Source of the DNA: Saccharomyces mikatae IFO 1815
Taxonomy: Eukaryota > Ascomycota > Saccharomycetes > Saccharomycetales > Saccharomycetaceae
Direction: 5' to 3'
Assembly (NCBI RefSeq): GCF_947241705.1
Contig: NC_079264.1
Coordinates: 372,001-436,000 of the forward strand
Length of the DNA stretch: 64,000 nt
In this document: in pieces, positions 20,657 to 30,377 of the stretch
Layout: each line of letters opens with the position of its first letter
Numbering within the stretch: position 1 is the first letter of the stretch
Notes under the pieces: model-generated
Database searches by the model: none
What the model saw: only the letters and a program-made list of their open reading frames with translations
Told to the model about the DNA's origin: nothing
Position numbers and translations under genes: made by a program

Positions 20657-22354
20657 ATGAGTCTGGAACCGACGCAAACAGTGTCGGGCACGCCGCCGAT
20701 GCTTCATCAGAGAACGCACAAACAAGTATACCCATTGCGGATGGAAACTATCCCAATATTACAATCAGACTCCAAAGCTACTCTAGAAAACAATGTGCCC
20801 ACCAAACAAGATGAAGAGGAAAGCGAATATTTTGAGAACAAACAGTCTGTATCGAATGTCAGTCCCGATTTGAAATTTAAAAGACACAAGAATAAACATG
20901 TTCAGGGGTTCCCTACTCTGGGTGAAAGGCTGGATAACTTGCAAGATATCAAAAAGGCTAAGAGAGTAGAGAATTTCAATTCCTCTATGCCGGTTGGTGA
21001 CGACAATCATGTCGGGGATGCGAGTGCAAATGTAAATGCAAGCGCGATGCCCGCTCCTTATATGCCTTATTATTATTACTACCACCCTATGAATGCACCC
21101 ACTCCTGCAATGATGCCATATCCTGGATCACCAATGCACTCCATGATGCCCAATTCTTCATTACAGCCCTTTTATTCACAGCCCACCGCTGGAGGTGGTC
21201 CCGATATGACTTCTCCCCAGAATATATCTTCATCACAACAATTGCTGCCTGCACCGCAGTTATTTCCCTACGGATCATTCCATCATCAACCACAGCAACA
21301 ACCATACTACATTCAACGAACAAGAGAAAGAAAAAAATCGATAGGAAGTCAAAGAGGTAGAAGATTATCTATGCTAGCGTCTCAAGGGAATGGTGGAAAC
21401 ACTATTATATCCCCGCATAAGGATATTCCCGAGGAAGATTTTTACACAGTGGTTGGAAATGCGTCTTCTTTTGGTAAAAATTTACAAATACGACAGCTTT
21501 TCAATTGGTGTTTAATGAGGTCTTTGCATAAGTTAGAGTTAAAGGCCAAGGACCATGAGGAGGAATCAGAACTGGAACATCAGACGAAAAAATCCAAGCT
21601 GGAACCGAAAAAGATGGACACCGACTATGTGGATCCCAAACGTCTGGCTATGGTCATTATAAAAGAGTTTGTCGATGACCTCAAAAGAGATCATATTGCT
21701 ATAGATTGGGAGGATGAGGAAAAATATGAAGATGAAGATGAGCAAAAGGCACTGGATAATACTGAAAATTACGATGATACGGAACTGCGACAACTGTTTC
21801 AAGAAAACAACGATGACGATGACGATGACGATGAGATGGACTATTCAGAGATGCAAAGGTCTAGTCGTAAATTCAATGAGAGGAGAAAGACGGTACTGAA
21901 GGATCCAAAGAAGTTACTGCCCAATAGTAAGAACGTAGAAAATACCAAAAACCTCACCCTTTTAACCGACAAAGTGAACGCAATCAAAAATGAAGTAAAA
22001 GAATGGGCAATCACTTTAGATACTTCAAGACCGGATCTTGAATGGCAAGAACTAACATTATTGTCACCACAACCGCATGAAATAATATCGGATACAGAAG
22101 AATCAGATATTGTTATTGCGGATATGGAGGAGAAATTACAAACAAAGGTCGATGAGTTAAGGTATCAGTCGCATATGTTAAACTCACATTCATCAGCCTT
22201 AAACGAAATAACAGCTTCTAAGGTAAATAAATTGAACAGAGAGACAATAAGGAAGATTTCCAACGAAACGGATGATGTCCACTCACAAGTAATCGACTCT
22301 CAACAATTATTAAAAGGGTTAAGCTTGTCTTTCAGTAGAAAACTGGACTTATAA
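20657..22354 (+). CDS. DSN1: Dsn1, MIND/Mis12-complex kinetochore protein
   Basis: 565 residues (S. cerevisiae 576). The N-terminal half is disordered with Pro, Met and Tyr-rich stretches. A basic patch RERKKSIGSQRGRRLSML holds two Aurora B (Ipl1) sites, S228 and S238, matching S240 and S250 of the S. cerevisiae protein, whose phosphorylation frees the Mif2/CENP-C binding surface. The C-terminal half is helical and carries the Mis12-complex coiled coil, broken by an acidic insertion with a run of Asp (DDDDDDEMDY). It joins Mtw1, Nnf1 and Nsl1, linking centromeric nucleosomes to the Ndc80 complex. It is essential in yeast. It is convergent with STS1 with about 100 bp between. Confidence 0.96.
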   Translation: MSLEPTQTVSGTPPMLHQRTHKQVYPLRMETIPILQSDSKATLENNVPTKQDEEESEYFENKQSVSNVSPDLKFKRHKNKHVQGFPTLGERLDNLQDIKKAKRVENFNSSMPVGDDNHVGDASANVNASAMPAPYMPYYYYYHPMNAPTPAMMPYPGSPMHSMMPNSSLQPFYSQPTAGGGPDMTSPQNISSSQQLLPAPQLFPYGSFHHQPQQQPYYIQRTRERKKSIGSQRGRRLSMLASQGNGGNTIISPHKDIPEEDFYTVVGNASSFGKNLQIRQLFNWCLMRSLHKLELKAKDHEEESELEHQTKKSKLEPKKMDTDYVDPKRLAMVIIKEFVDDLKRDHIAIDWEDEEKYEDEDEQKALDNTENYDDTELRQLFQENNDDDDDDDEMDYSEMQRSSRKFNERRKTVLKDPKKLLPNSKNVENTKNLTLLTDKVNAIKNEVKEWAITLDTSRPDLEWQELTLLSPQPHEIISDTEESDIVIADMEEKLQTKVDELRYQSHMLNSHSSALNEITASKVNKLNRETIRKISNETDDVHSQVIDSQQLLKGLSLSFSRKLDL

Positions 22355-22458
22355 AAAAAGGATCGGATACTTCTGCATATGTAACATTACACAATCATAC
22401 ATTTATATACACACATACTAATGTATTTGGAAAAGCAAAAATAATAACCACTCTATCT

Positions 22459-23415
22459 TTAGTTGAAGGGCGAATCATTAGCGGTACCACTATTGTTATT
22501 GTTTTCGTTTGCTGTCATGGTATCGTGGTGGCAAATGATAGTTTCTTGAAATGATAGTGTTGATGCTACTGCTGCTGAAGAGGTACCCATATCTAAGGAT
22601 TTAAACAGCTGGAGAGGACGTTCTAATAATCCATTTGATTGTTCATTGTATATTTGTAGTCTTGTCATATGAGTCTTCCACACGGAACTGTTATCTGCCA
22701 ATAAAATTATTCTGTCCCGCGCAATATGTTCGATAAGTGTACACCATACGTGAGATAACTGTTCAATGCATTTATCATAGTAGTAGTTGTTACTGGCTAA
22801 TTCAAATCTAGGTAACTTGATGACTAATTCCGTGCAAATGTCTAAGAATTTTAGTGACGCGTGTAAATTCTCCAGCCGTGGTGGAATATTATCCAGTATC
22901 AAATCCACCAAACAGTTCAGAAATTCTAAGATTTGAGGTTTCATCCTCACGAATGCATAGTCATCCAATTTACTACTTTCATAAGACCTATTATAAGGTA
23001 TGCTTTGATAAACAGCTTCAGATTTCTGTTTCAACATGTCAAGACACTTCTGTATACTGAAATCCAACCCAATGACCCTTGTATGTACGCTTTGTTGTAT
23101 TTCCGGATGCTTTGTCATCAAGTCCACCAGCAACTGCTGTAGTTGGTCCTTGCTCATTAATTCCATGCCTCGTTGCAAGGGCAAAGGTTGGCCTCTGATC
23201 ATCGAGCTTGGGTGGGGCCTCCTCTTAGAAACACCACTATATTTCATCATACTCTTGGTACGAGACGATTCTTGTTCTTGGTGCTCCTCGCTGTTGTACC
23301 GCCTTTTCTGTTTCACTCCCGAATTTGACACTACTATGTTGCCTGTACTTTGTGAACCAACTGTACTTTGAGAAACTTTACTGCTGGGTTTAAACCCCCA
23401 TTCAAATCCCATCAT
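22459..23415 (-). CDS. STS1: Sts1, nuclear proteasome tether (Cut8 family)
   Basis: 318 residues (S. cerevisiae 319). The protein starts [21 protein letters not shown] bipartite nuclear localisation signal lies in residues about 37-70 (KQKRRYN and later SKRRPHP). The rest is a helical bundle of the Cut8 type ([17 protein letters not shown] and later [17 protein letters not shown]). Sts1 is short-lived, binds the Rpn11 subunit and importin Srp1, and targets proteasomes to the nucleus. The start shares a 236-bp divergent promoter with SQT1. Confidence 0.94.
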   Translation of the reverse strand: MMGFEWGFKPSSKVSQSTVGSQSTGNIVVSNSGVKQKRRYNSEEHQEQESSRTKSMMKYSGVSKRRPHPSSMIRGQPLPLQRGMELMSKDQLQQLLVDLMTKHPEIQQSVHTRVIGLDFSIQKCLDMLKQKSEAVYQSIPYNRSYESSKLDDYAFVRMKPQILEFLNCLVDLILDNIPPRLENLHASLKFLDICTELVIKLPRFELASNNYYYDKCIEQLSHVWCTLIEHIARDRIILLADNSSVWKTHMTRLQIYNEQSNGLLERPLQLFKSLDMGTSSAAVASTLSFQETIICHHDTMTANENNNNSGTANDSPFN

Positions 23416-23651
23416 ACTGCTATTCTGTCTTGCGTTCGCTGTTCTTGAGGGATATCTTTGAACAGTCTAAGTGAGAATAATTTACTAAGTATGTTTAAGT
23501 AGAATATTCCCACTCGCTGCACTATCACCCGCCTGCCGTTTCTTTTTCCGACAAAATTTTCACTATGAATATCTAAAAAGATCCATTCGATGGGCTTTGA
23601 ATGGGCGTTCTGCAGACCAAAAGAGCACTGTATAGTGACCCATAAAACACA

Positions 23652-24944
23652 ATGGAGCCCCAAGAAGAGTTTATTACTACCGAAGAAGTTGAACAAGAGA
23701 TTGTGCCTACGCTGGAAGTCGAACAGGATGTTCCCATGGATATCGAAGAGGATAGTGACGATGATGTAATGGCAAACGACGATGAGGAAGCCTTGGAAGT
23801 CGATATGTCCAACAACTCGCTCACGTACTTCGATAAACACACCGATTCCGTGTTTTCCATTGGTCATCATCCAAAACTGCCGCTAGTATGCACCGGTGGG
23901 GGTGATAACTTGGCGCATCTATGGACATCGCATTCACAGCCACCAAAATTCGCCGGTACATTGACTGGTTATGGTGAATCGGTGATTTCGTGTTCATTTA
24001 CCTGTGAGGGGAGCTTCCTAGTCACTGCCGATATGTCAGGGAAAGTTCTTGTGCACATGAGCCAAAAAGGTGGCGCTCAATGGAAGTTAGTGTCGCAGAT
24101 GCAAGAAGTTGAAGAGATTGTTTGGCTAAAGACCCACCCCACTATAGCAAGAACATTTGCGTTTGGTGCCACAGACGGGTCTGTTTGGTGCTACCAAATT
24201 AACGAGCAAAACGGTTCTTTGGAGCAGTTGATGTCCGGGTTTGTACATCAGCAAGATTGCTCTATGGGTGAATTCATCAATACTGACAAGGGTGAAAACA
24301 CGTTAGAGTTAGTCACATGTTCTCTGGATAGCACAATTGTGGCATGGAATTGCTTCACTGGTCAACAATTATTCAAAATCACACAGGCAGAAATCAAGGG
24401 ACTGGAGGCTCCATGGATTTCCTTGTCACTGGCCCCGGCCACTTTAACCAAGGGTAACTCAGGTGTCGTAGCATGTGGGTCCAACAATGGTCTTCTAGCA
24501 GTAATCAATTGTAACAGTGGTGGTGCCATTTTACAATTATCTACAGTGATTGAACTAAAGCCAGAACAAGACGAACTAGATGCCTCTATTGAATCTATAT
24601 CCTGGTCGTCCAAGTTCTCTCTTATGGCCATTGGCCTTGTCTGCGGTGAGGTGCTCTTATATGATACAAGTACATGGAGGGTAAGACACAAGTTTGTTCT
24701 TGAGGATTCTGTTACAAAACTAGTGTTTGATAATGATGATCTATTTGTATCGTGTATTAATGGTAAGGTTTACCAATTTAATGCAAGAACTGGTGGAGAA
24801 AAGTTTGTTTGTGTCGGCCATAATATGGGGGTTCTTGATTTTATATTATTACATCCTGTAGCCAGCGCCGGAAGTGAACAAAAAAGGAAAATAATAACTG
24901 CAGGTGATGAAGGTGTGTCCTTGGTGTTTGAAGTACCAAACTGA
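23652..24944 (+). CDS. SQT1: Sqt1, WD40 chaperone of ribosomal protein Rpl10
   Basis: 430 residues (S. cerevisiae 431). An acidic N-terminal tail (about 55 residues, rich in Glu and Asp) precedes an eight-bladed WD40 propeller; blade signatures include HTDSVFSIGHHP, GGGDNLAHLWTS, ATDGSVWCYQ and ITAGDEGVSLVFEVPN at the end. Sqt1 binds the N-terminus of newly made Rpl10 (uL16) as it leaves the ribosome and protects it until it joins the cytoplasmic 60S subunit. It is essential in yeast. Confidence 0.95.
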   Translation: MEPQEEFITTEEVEQEIVPTLEVEQDVPMDIEEDSDDDVMANDDEEALEVDMSNNSLTYFDKHTDSVFSIGHHPKLPLVCTGGGDNLAHLWTSHSQPPKFAGTLTGYGESVISCSFTCEGSFLVTADMSGKVLVHMSQKGGAQWKLVSQMQEVEEIVWLKTHPTIARTFAFGATDGSVWCYQINEQNGSLEQLMSGFVHQQDCSMGEFINTDKGENTLELVTCSLDSTIVAWNCFTGQQLFKITQAEIKGLEAPWISLSLAPATLTKGNSGVVACGSNNGLLAVINCNSGGAILQLSTVIELKPEQDELDASIESISWSSKFSLMAIGLVCGEVLLYDTSTWRVRHKFVLEDSVTKLVFDNDDLFVSCINGKVYQFNARTGGEKFVCVGHNMGVLDFILLHPVASAGSEQKRKIITAGDEGVSLVFEVPN

Positions 24945-25129
24945 TAGATAGTCGTGTATACATAAATAACAGAGAAACAAAGTTCAATAACATAAAATGA
25001 TTTACTTTTACATACAAAAGGAAGAAAGAAAAGGAGAGGGAGGACAGTGCTCACTACTTTTTATTATTACCTAATCAATGTTACATTGTCTCTTTATTCC
25101 ACTATGTGGAAGACGAAAAGGACAATTGG

Positions 25130-25492
25130 TCAGAACCTGGCAGTTCCAGTAAGTTCTTTTGGGATTCTCCTCTTGGTACCAGTACCCTTAATTTGTTCCA
25201 TGTATCTCTTAGCCGCTGCTCTGCCGAAGCGCAAAATTAGCTTCCTGAAGAACAAACCACAGGCATTACACAGACAAGCAGCGCCATTAGGGCCTTCTCT
25301 CCATTGCAAAGAAGTCTTGATCTCTCCACACTGTCCACATGTTTTAGTAACACCAGTTCTTGGTCGAGCCGAGTGAGACCCATTGACAGGTACAATACTT
25401 CGTGTTGTTGAGCCACTATTCAGCAGTAGTTGTACAGGAATTTTTTTAAATGCTATTCCGTTCGAAATCACAGTAGGAAGCTTGGTAGACAT
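25130..25492 (-). CDS. GAT4: Gat4, GATA-type zinc finger protein
   Basis: 120 residues from the ATG at 25490-25492. The frame stays open upstream to a TTG at 25627 but holds no other ATG, and the S. cerevisiae protein (121 aa) begins MSTKLP at the same place. A single GATA zinc finger uses C52, C55, C75 and C78 (CGQC ... CNAC, 19-residue loop), followed by the basic tail typical of the family (RAAAKRYMEQIKGTGTKRR). It is a likely DNA-binding protein of the nucleus; the S. cerevisiae member is linked to sporulation and spore-wall gene expression, with a paralogue GAT3. The zinc-finger part is almost unchanged while residues 28-45 vary. It lies tail-to-tail with SQT1. Confidence 0.92.
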   Translation of the reverse strand: MSTKLPTVISNGIAFKKIPVQLLLNSGSTTRSIVPVNGSHSARPRTGVTKTCGQCGEIKTSLQWREGPNGAACLCNACGLFFRKLILRFGRAAAKRYMEQIKGTGTKRRIPKELTGTARF

Positions 25493-26194
25493 AGCAAACC
25501 CGCAATAATACTTTTGAGCTGGGACAAAGAGTGCCAACTGTTTAAGTGGTCTAAATGTACTGTTTTCTATATCGGCCCTTGGACTTACATATGGAAGGAG
25601 GTACGTGTCGCTATAAAAAATACACAATTAACTTGATGGACCCTTCAGTAACACAAAAATCCTGACGCATAGCGGTGTGCGGCGGTTATTACCGTAATGG
25701 GAAAAAAAGGGACCTAAATGCCAAGAAGTAATTAAAAAGTCCCTTTTTTTTCCCAGAGATATAAAAAGATGAAAAAGAAGACTTTTCACTCTAGAAAAAA
25801 AAGGAAAGGAAAGCATTTTTTTCCTACAAGTGTCTAACACTTCCGGGATCTTTTAGGAGTATACCATTTTTCTGAACGCAGGAAAGATAACCCTTGCTTT
25901 TAAGGTTGATATGACAACTCAGTTTCATATTGACAATTGAATCACCTTCTAGTAAACACTATGGTTAAGTAAGACCACACAAGCTGCTTGGTAATGCTTA
26001 CCAATCTATACCGTGAGTAGCAGCAAAATTGTTCTGGGTTCTATAGAGAAAAGAAAAAAAAAAAAATGGAAACATGGGTCCGGGTAATAGGGCGGTTTTA
26101 TATCGCCTTTCTCAAAAGAGAAGGGGTACTCAATGATGAAGGCTTACATGATAGGCTTATATAGAAAGGCAATAGAACAGGGCACCGGGAAACA
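25493..26194. promoter_or_regulatory. Divergent GAT4/VLD1 intergenic region
   Basis: A 702-bp gap between divergent genes. It holds a T-run at 25745-25752, a possible TATA element (AGATATAAAAAGATG, about 25757-25771) and an A-run at 26050-26064. The open frame upstream of the GAT4 ATG to 25627 is treated as untranslated. No other gene seen. Confidence 0.5.
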
Positions 26195-26926
26195 ATGCTA
26201 CATTTGGGAAGCGATAATGCGCGACAAAAATTGGTCATTGCAAATATGCAGAAATTTGTCTATTGCTGCCTGTATTTGAGGTTTATCAAAGACGGATCAC
26301 TACTTTTAATTCTCATGGGGTGGCTAATTTCATCGCTATGCGACTTCATCCAAGAGTTGACACTGAGGTACTTAAAAAAAAATTACTTAGGAGTAGAAAA
26401 TAACAATGATGAGGGAGATGATGAAAACCTTGCGATCAGGGGATTGGAAACACCCATTGTAAGAATGATAATAAATAAAGCGATACGATATTACCAAGGA
26501 TTGATACTTCTGGAAACGGCGTACTGCATAGTGTACCACATCCGGTTGGACATGACAAAGGACATATGTTCCAAACCCTACGGATTCGTTGTGATGCTTT
26601 TAATAAGGGAGTTCACTTGTCCGGCACCCGCGGGGTTCCCCAGCAAGCTGCTTCTGGTAGTACTTGATCTGATGATACTTTTCTGTCAGATCATTATAAT
26701 GAACGGCTCATTGAGCTCGAGCTTTCAAAACGTGAGGCTCATCGTCAAGGAGTTGAACGCAGAAGAAGAGGGGGCACTTAACGTTCTCAAATTCAATACC
26801 TGGCACGTGGATTCAAGCGGACCCGAGCTCATAGTTCACAAGAATCACGACATGCCCTTCTCTCAACAGATAGATGGGGATGACGCTACTGAGTTCACAC
26901 CTTTACTGAATAGCGCCGCGGAATAA
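26195..26926 (+). CDS. VLD1: Vld1, vacuolar adaptor of the Dsc ubiquitin-ligase complex
   Basis: 243 residues (S. cerevisiae YIR014W 242). Hydrophobic segments near residues 36-52, 98-115 and 151-168 suggest a multi-span membrane protein. Near the C-terminus the acidic dileucine motif EFTPLL fits sorting by the AP-3 adaptor to the vacuole. In S. cerevisiae Vld1 is the subunit that directs the Dsc E3 ligase (Tul1, Dsc2, Dsc3, Ubx3) to the vacuole membrane, in place of Gld1, which directs it to Golgi/endosomes. The motif seen here supports that role. Start is the first ATG in the frame. Confidence 0.9.
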   Translation: MLHLGSDNARQKLVIANMQKFVYCCLYLRFIKDGSLLLILMGWLISSLCDFIQELTLRYLKKNYLGVENNNDEGDDENLAIRGLETPIVRMIINKAIRYYQGLILLETAYCIVYHIRLDMTKDICSKPYGFVVMLLIREFTCPAPAGFPSKLLLVVLDLMILFCQIIIMNGSLSSSFQNVRLIVKELNAEEEGALNVLKFNTWHVDSSGPELIVHKNHDMPFSQQIDGDDATEFTPLLNSAAE

Positions 26927-27053
26927 AAATTTCAAGAACGAAGAAAAGAGAAAAAATATCCAGAAAGAAAAATGAATGGAAAAAAAAATAAGACAATGCA
27001 CAGTTCCTCTCTGTCCTCCCTGCCATTACTGGCAAAAAAAAGACAAACATAAT

Positions 27054-27488
27054 ATGGGCAAGAAAGCGCAAGGACCAAGGACCAAACCAGAAATCGACGT
27101 GAATGGTACCCTACTCGTACCGCCACCAAGGACGATTGCCAACCAAGACCATTTCCATAGATTAAACTACCTCTATCAAATATCTGCTTACCAAACAAGG
27201 ACAACGGCGAAGACTACAGCGAAGGGGCATATTTCTTTGGCACGCAATTATATCAAAACAATGGACTTGGTCAGCAAGAAAACTAAAACATCTCTGCTTC
27301 CTACGATTAAGAGGACCATTTGTAAAAAATGCCACCGGCTATTATGGACCCCAAAGAAACTCGAAATCACTCACGACGGAGCCTTATCAGTAACGTGTGC
27401 GTGTGGTACCGTGAAACGCTACAATATCGCCGCTGACCCTAACTACAAGACCTACTCAGAACGGGAAGATAACCTGATAGTTCCTTAG
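27054..27488 (+). CDS. RPR2: Rpr2, nuclear RNase P protein subunit
   Basis: 144 residues from the ATG at 27054, the same size as in S. cerevisiae. The frame is open upstream from 26976, but the extra 26 residues are not part of the known protein and overlap the space after VLD1. Zinc-binding cysteines occur as CKKC (about residues 88-91) and CAC (about 112-114), in the fold shared with archaeal Rnp21. It is a subunit of nuclear RNase P, which trims 5' leaders from pre-tRNA; unlike most subunits it is not shared with RNase MRP. Confidence 0.94.
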   Translation: MGKKAQGPRTKPEIDVNGTLLVPPPRTIANQDHFHRLNYLYQISAYQTRTTAKTTAKGHISLARNYIKTMDLVSKKTKTSLLPTIKRTICKKCHRLLWTPKKLEITHDGALSVTCACGTVKRYNIAADPNYKTYSEREDNLIVP

Positions 27489-27671
27489 GGGTTTCTTTTC
27501 TGTCGAAATCCGGAGTTTACCAGATTTCCTTTTAAGAGCCGACCCCCCCTTTGCCCCCACGCTCCTGGGTGCCTAGGTTATTGTTTGATGGAGAACTCCA
27601 ACATAAAAGTGCGGAAAAAACGAGAAAGCCGTTTAGAGAAAGAAATATGGGTTTCCAATTCTTGAGAAGTA

Positions 27672-28478
27672 ATGGTTAAACCCCACGAGGAGGAGGTGTG
27701 GTTAGTAATGAGCGACAGGAGGTGTTTATTAAATGTCGGACTACCCATTGCTGCGATGACTAAGACGAATCCTGTCTTTCCGAATGATGGACGAAGTACA
27801 GGTCCAGAGTCGCAACCAGGTTCGCGTGGAAGTGTTATGGAGGACCTACTGCCTTCATTGGCCGGCGCGTACGATGACCCGGCGGCTCTTTGCAAGTGCG
27901 TACCACTATCACAGGATGGCGCGGGCGCTATCCGTGTCCCATCACTAGTGGAAGACACCACAAGCGACGACGAGGACGACGAGGACATGTCGCGGGACCT
28001 TTCCAAGGCCCTAGATATGTCTTCGTCATCGTGCTCCAGCCCACGCACCAGAAGTCGGCGGCACCGTAGTTCCGTGAGCACAATATCCACAATCCTGCAT
28101 CAGGAGAGGTCCGGGAAGGAGGACATGACCAAAAGCCTCAGCGGTCCGGTAGACCAAGAAAGACCTAGTTTACTTGCCAAAATATCGACTGTATTCTTTC
28201 GGAGGAATAACACTCCCAAGAAAAACCATTCGTGTGTAGCTGGCCCCACGAGCCGCCCACATTCCCAAACGCTGGCGGCTACGGATGTAGCCGCCCAGTC
28301 GTTGCGCCACCAAAAGGAGCTGGAAGATGCCAAGTACGCTCGAGTAATCGAAAACCTCCGCTCCATAGGATGGTGCTCTCGCAGAGAGATCAAGTCTGTG
28401 GAATATAAACGATCTTTGATCAATGCACAGTGGGACGAGAAGATCTCGCTTCTGTCCCACGCACAGTGCTATAAATAG
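27672..28478 (+). CDS. Uncharacterised protein, YIR016W-like
   Basis: 268 residues from the first ATG; a second in-frame ATG at 27708 (residue 13) is an alternative start. The protein is Ser-rich and basic, with an acidic run DTTSDDEDDEDMSRD in the middle flanked by phosphosite-like serines, and a more ordered, conserved-looking C-terminus (ENLRSIGWCSRREIKSVEYK). No known domain is recognised. In S. cerevisiae YIR016W is of unknown function and has the paralogue YOL036W. Synteny between RPR2 and MET28 supports the identity. Base composition is more G+C-rich than its neighbours. Confidence 0.85.
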   Translation: MVKPHEEEVWLVMSDRRCLLNVGLPIAAMTKTNPVFPNDGRSTGPESQPGSRGSVMEDLLPSLAGAYDDPAALCKCVPLSQDGAGAIRVPSLVEDTTSDDEDDEDMSRDLSKALDMSSSSCSSPRTRSRRHRSSVSTISTILHQERSGKEDMTKSLSGPVDQERPSLLAKISTVFFRRNNTPKKNHSCVAGPTSRPHSQTLAATDVAAQSLRHQKELEDAKYARVIENLRSIGWCSRREIKSVEYKRSLINAQWDEKISLLSHAQCYK

Positions 28479-28564
28479 TGTGTATATGTATGTATATGCT
28501 GGGTGAGGAATAGAAAAAACGTGAAAGCAAGAAAAAAAAAATTCATACTCCCATGTTTCACGGG

Positions 28565-29065
28565 CTATCTGCCCATGTTTCGCCTTTTAATGTCGTTCAG
28601 CAGTTTCATAGACTTGATCTCATTGATGTCATTCAATTTGGCCTTCCAGAACTCATTTTCCTTGTTTAGCTGCTCTATACGATCGCGAAGTTTGTTGATT
28701 TGCATGTTCAGGTTCTGCAGCTTGTTCATGTTCTCGAAGTTCTTTTGTTTCTTGCGAATGCGAAACCGCTGCGACGCCTCCGTGTTCTTCCTTCTTCGCT
28801 CTTGCTTGATTTTATCCAGTTCGTTAGATATGCCCACAGGCGCCTCCTCCTCTTTCACAACAACTGCCGCCGTTGCGGCAACCCTCCCCTTTCTCGGCTC
28901 GCGCAGCTTTTTGAACTGTGAAACATCCTGGCCGTTATTAATCATGCTGATGAGCTCCTCCGCGTTGCCACTGCTAACCAGTAGCAATGATAGCAAGCGC
29001 GAGCCCAACTCCGAGTCACTTGATATCAGATTTTGTAGATGCTCTGAAAGATTGTTCACGTTCAT
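28565..29065 (-). CDS. MET28: Met28, bZIP cofactor of the sulfur regulon
   Basis: 166 residues from the ATG at 29063-29065 (MNVNNLSEHL). The frame is open further upstream to 29167, but only a TTG is available there and no other ATG. The S. cerevisiae protein as I recall it is 187 residues with about 21 residues before this methionine, so the N-terminus appears shorter here. A basic-leucine zipper lies in the C-terminal half: basic region KIKQERRRKNTEASQRFRIR followed by heptads MNKLQNLNMQINKLRDRIEQ. Met28 lacks activation potential itself, and stabilises the Cbf1-Met4 and Met31/32-Met4 complexes on sulfur-assimilation promoters. It is expected to be induced by sulfur limitation; matching sites lie upstream. 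Confidence 0.9.
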   Translation of the reverse strand: MNVNNLSEHLQNLISSDSELGSRLLSLLLVSSGNAEELISMINNGQDVSQFKKLREPRKGRVAATAAVVVKEEEAPVGISNELDKIKQERRRKNTEASQRFRIRKKQKNFENMNKLQNLNMQINKLRDRIEQLNKENEFWKAKLNDINEIKSMKLLNDIKRRNMGR

Positions 29066-29277
29066 GGTCTTTGTGTCTGCCTGCGATGCTGATGGTTCGC
29101 TTCTCACCCTTGTCTGCCCTTGTCTACTCGCATCGAGGAACAAAAGGATCTTTCTCTGTAACTGCAACCGATTATAAATAGTTCAATCCAGTTTACTTCC
29201 TTTTCTTAGTCATTGGCTGCCCGGCTTTGACTCACGCGCCAGTGACCTTCAACTATGGCGGTTTTTGTTTCCCGCCC

Positions 29278-29422
29278 AAAACTGTGGTGTTATAAAGCAG
29301 AGAGAAGAAGGGAAAAATAGAGAATCCCAGGCCAAAAACCAGAAATTGAGTCACGTGCAGTAGTTTCTACTCCTATTGTTATTCGATGTTGACTTTATTT
29401 GGCCGGGCCCCACAACTGTGGC
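29278..29422. promoter_or_regulatory. Sulfur-regulon control sites in the MET28/YAP5 promoter
   Basis: Within the 565-bp divergent promoter (29066-29630) three sites fit the Met4 system. AAACTGTGG, the Met31/Met32 site, is at 29278-29286, and a second close copy, AACTGTGGC, is at 29414-29422. TCACGTG, the Cbf1 site, is at 29351-29357. They lie 213-357 bp upstream of the MET28 ATG, a usual distance, and match known autoregulation of MET28 in S. cerevisiae. Effect on YAP5 is unknown. Confidence 0.75.
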
Positions 29423-29630
29423 ATCTTTCAGATCACATTTTCCCCGAATGCATGGAAATGACGAGGTAGGAGTTTTATTCCGCGGAAAAAGAAAAAAAGG
29501 TGCACAGTAAGAGTAAGATCTCTTTGTACGGCGGTACTTTTACCACAGTAACTGTCCACTTAAAGGTAGGCCCAGTATACTACAACTCAGTAGTGCAACA
29601 AAGACTTAGGCAGATATACTGTGACACGCC

Positions 29631-30377
29631 ATGGCTCTTCCTCACATAAAACCGAAGGAGTCTAAGGAAAGTAACCTGGTAATCTTGTCCAAGATTCACG
29701 TATCAAAAAACTGGAAACTGCCCCCAAGGTTGCCCCAGAGGACAAGTCAGCGAAGAAATAGGCCCCATCGACTTCGCGAGGAGTACGACATTGAGGATAA
29801 CGACGAAGAGCTGCAAAAGAAAAAGCGGCAGAACAGAGATGCTCAAAGAGCCTATAGAGAGCGAAAAAACAATAAGTTGCTAGTGCTCGAGGAAACGATA
29901 GAATCACTAAGTAAGATCATCAAAAACTACGAAACAAAGCTAATTCACCTGCAAAATGACCTTCAAGAGAAAGAGTCGGAAAATCACGCGCTAAGACTAA
30001 AGTTGGACGCTCTCACTCAGAAGCAGCCTTCTGTGCCTGCCCAAGATCCTATCCTGCAGAACTTGATCGAGAATTTCAAGCCTATGAAGGCAATACCCAT
30101 AAAGTATAATAATAATAATACGGCTATAAAACACCACCATCACTCGAGCGAGTTGCCCAACTCCGCCAAATGCGGTTTTTGTAACGACTACACTACATGC
30201 GTCTGCCAGGAATTGGAAGCGGACTCCGGTAAAATTGTCGACGATGCCTCCAGCGTACAGAAGGATATGCCGCCACCACACTCACAGTGCAATAACAAAG
30301 ATAGCTCCGGTGGGCTTTGTAGTAACTGTACCAATATTGATAAATCTTGTATCGATATCCGGTCCATCATTCACTGA
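29631..30377 (+). CDS. YAP5: Yap5, iron-sensing bZIP transcription factor
   Basis: 248 residues (S. cerevisiae 245). The Yap-type basic region is KKKRQNRDAQRAYRERKNNK (residues 63-82), followed by a leucine-zipper coiled coil to about 130. Two cysteine-rich domains follow: n-CRD with C181, C184, C190 and C192 (CGFC ... CVC), and c-CRD with C230, C233 and C240, plus C220. In S. cerevisiae the cysteines bind [2Fe-2S] clusters when iron is high, switching on CCC1 (vacuolar iron import), GRX4, TYW1 and CUP1. All the expected cysteines are present. It lies in the nucleus on target promoters whether or not iron is high. Confidence 0.95.
   Translation: MALPHIKPKESKESNLVILSKIHVSKNWKLPPRLPQRTSQRRNRPHRLREEYDIEDNDEELQKKKRQNRDAQRAYRERKNNKLLVLEETIESLSKIIKNYETKLIHLQNDLQEKESENHALRLKLDALTQKQPSVPAQDPILQNLIENFKPMKAIPIKYNNNNTAIKHHHHSSELPNSAKCGFCNDYTTCVCQELEADSGKIVDDASSVQKDMPPPHSQCNNKDSSGGLCSNCTNIDKSCIDIRSIIH

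Noticed and set aside
25493-25627. N-terminal extension of GAT4
   Set aside because: Only a TTG is available as start; the known start MSTKLP is at an ATG further in.
26976-27053. N-terminal extension of RPR2
   Set aside because: An in-frame ATG-less or weak start adds 26 residues absent from the known 144-residue protein. The downstream ATG gives exactly the family length.
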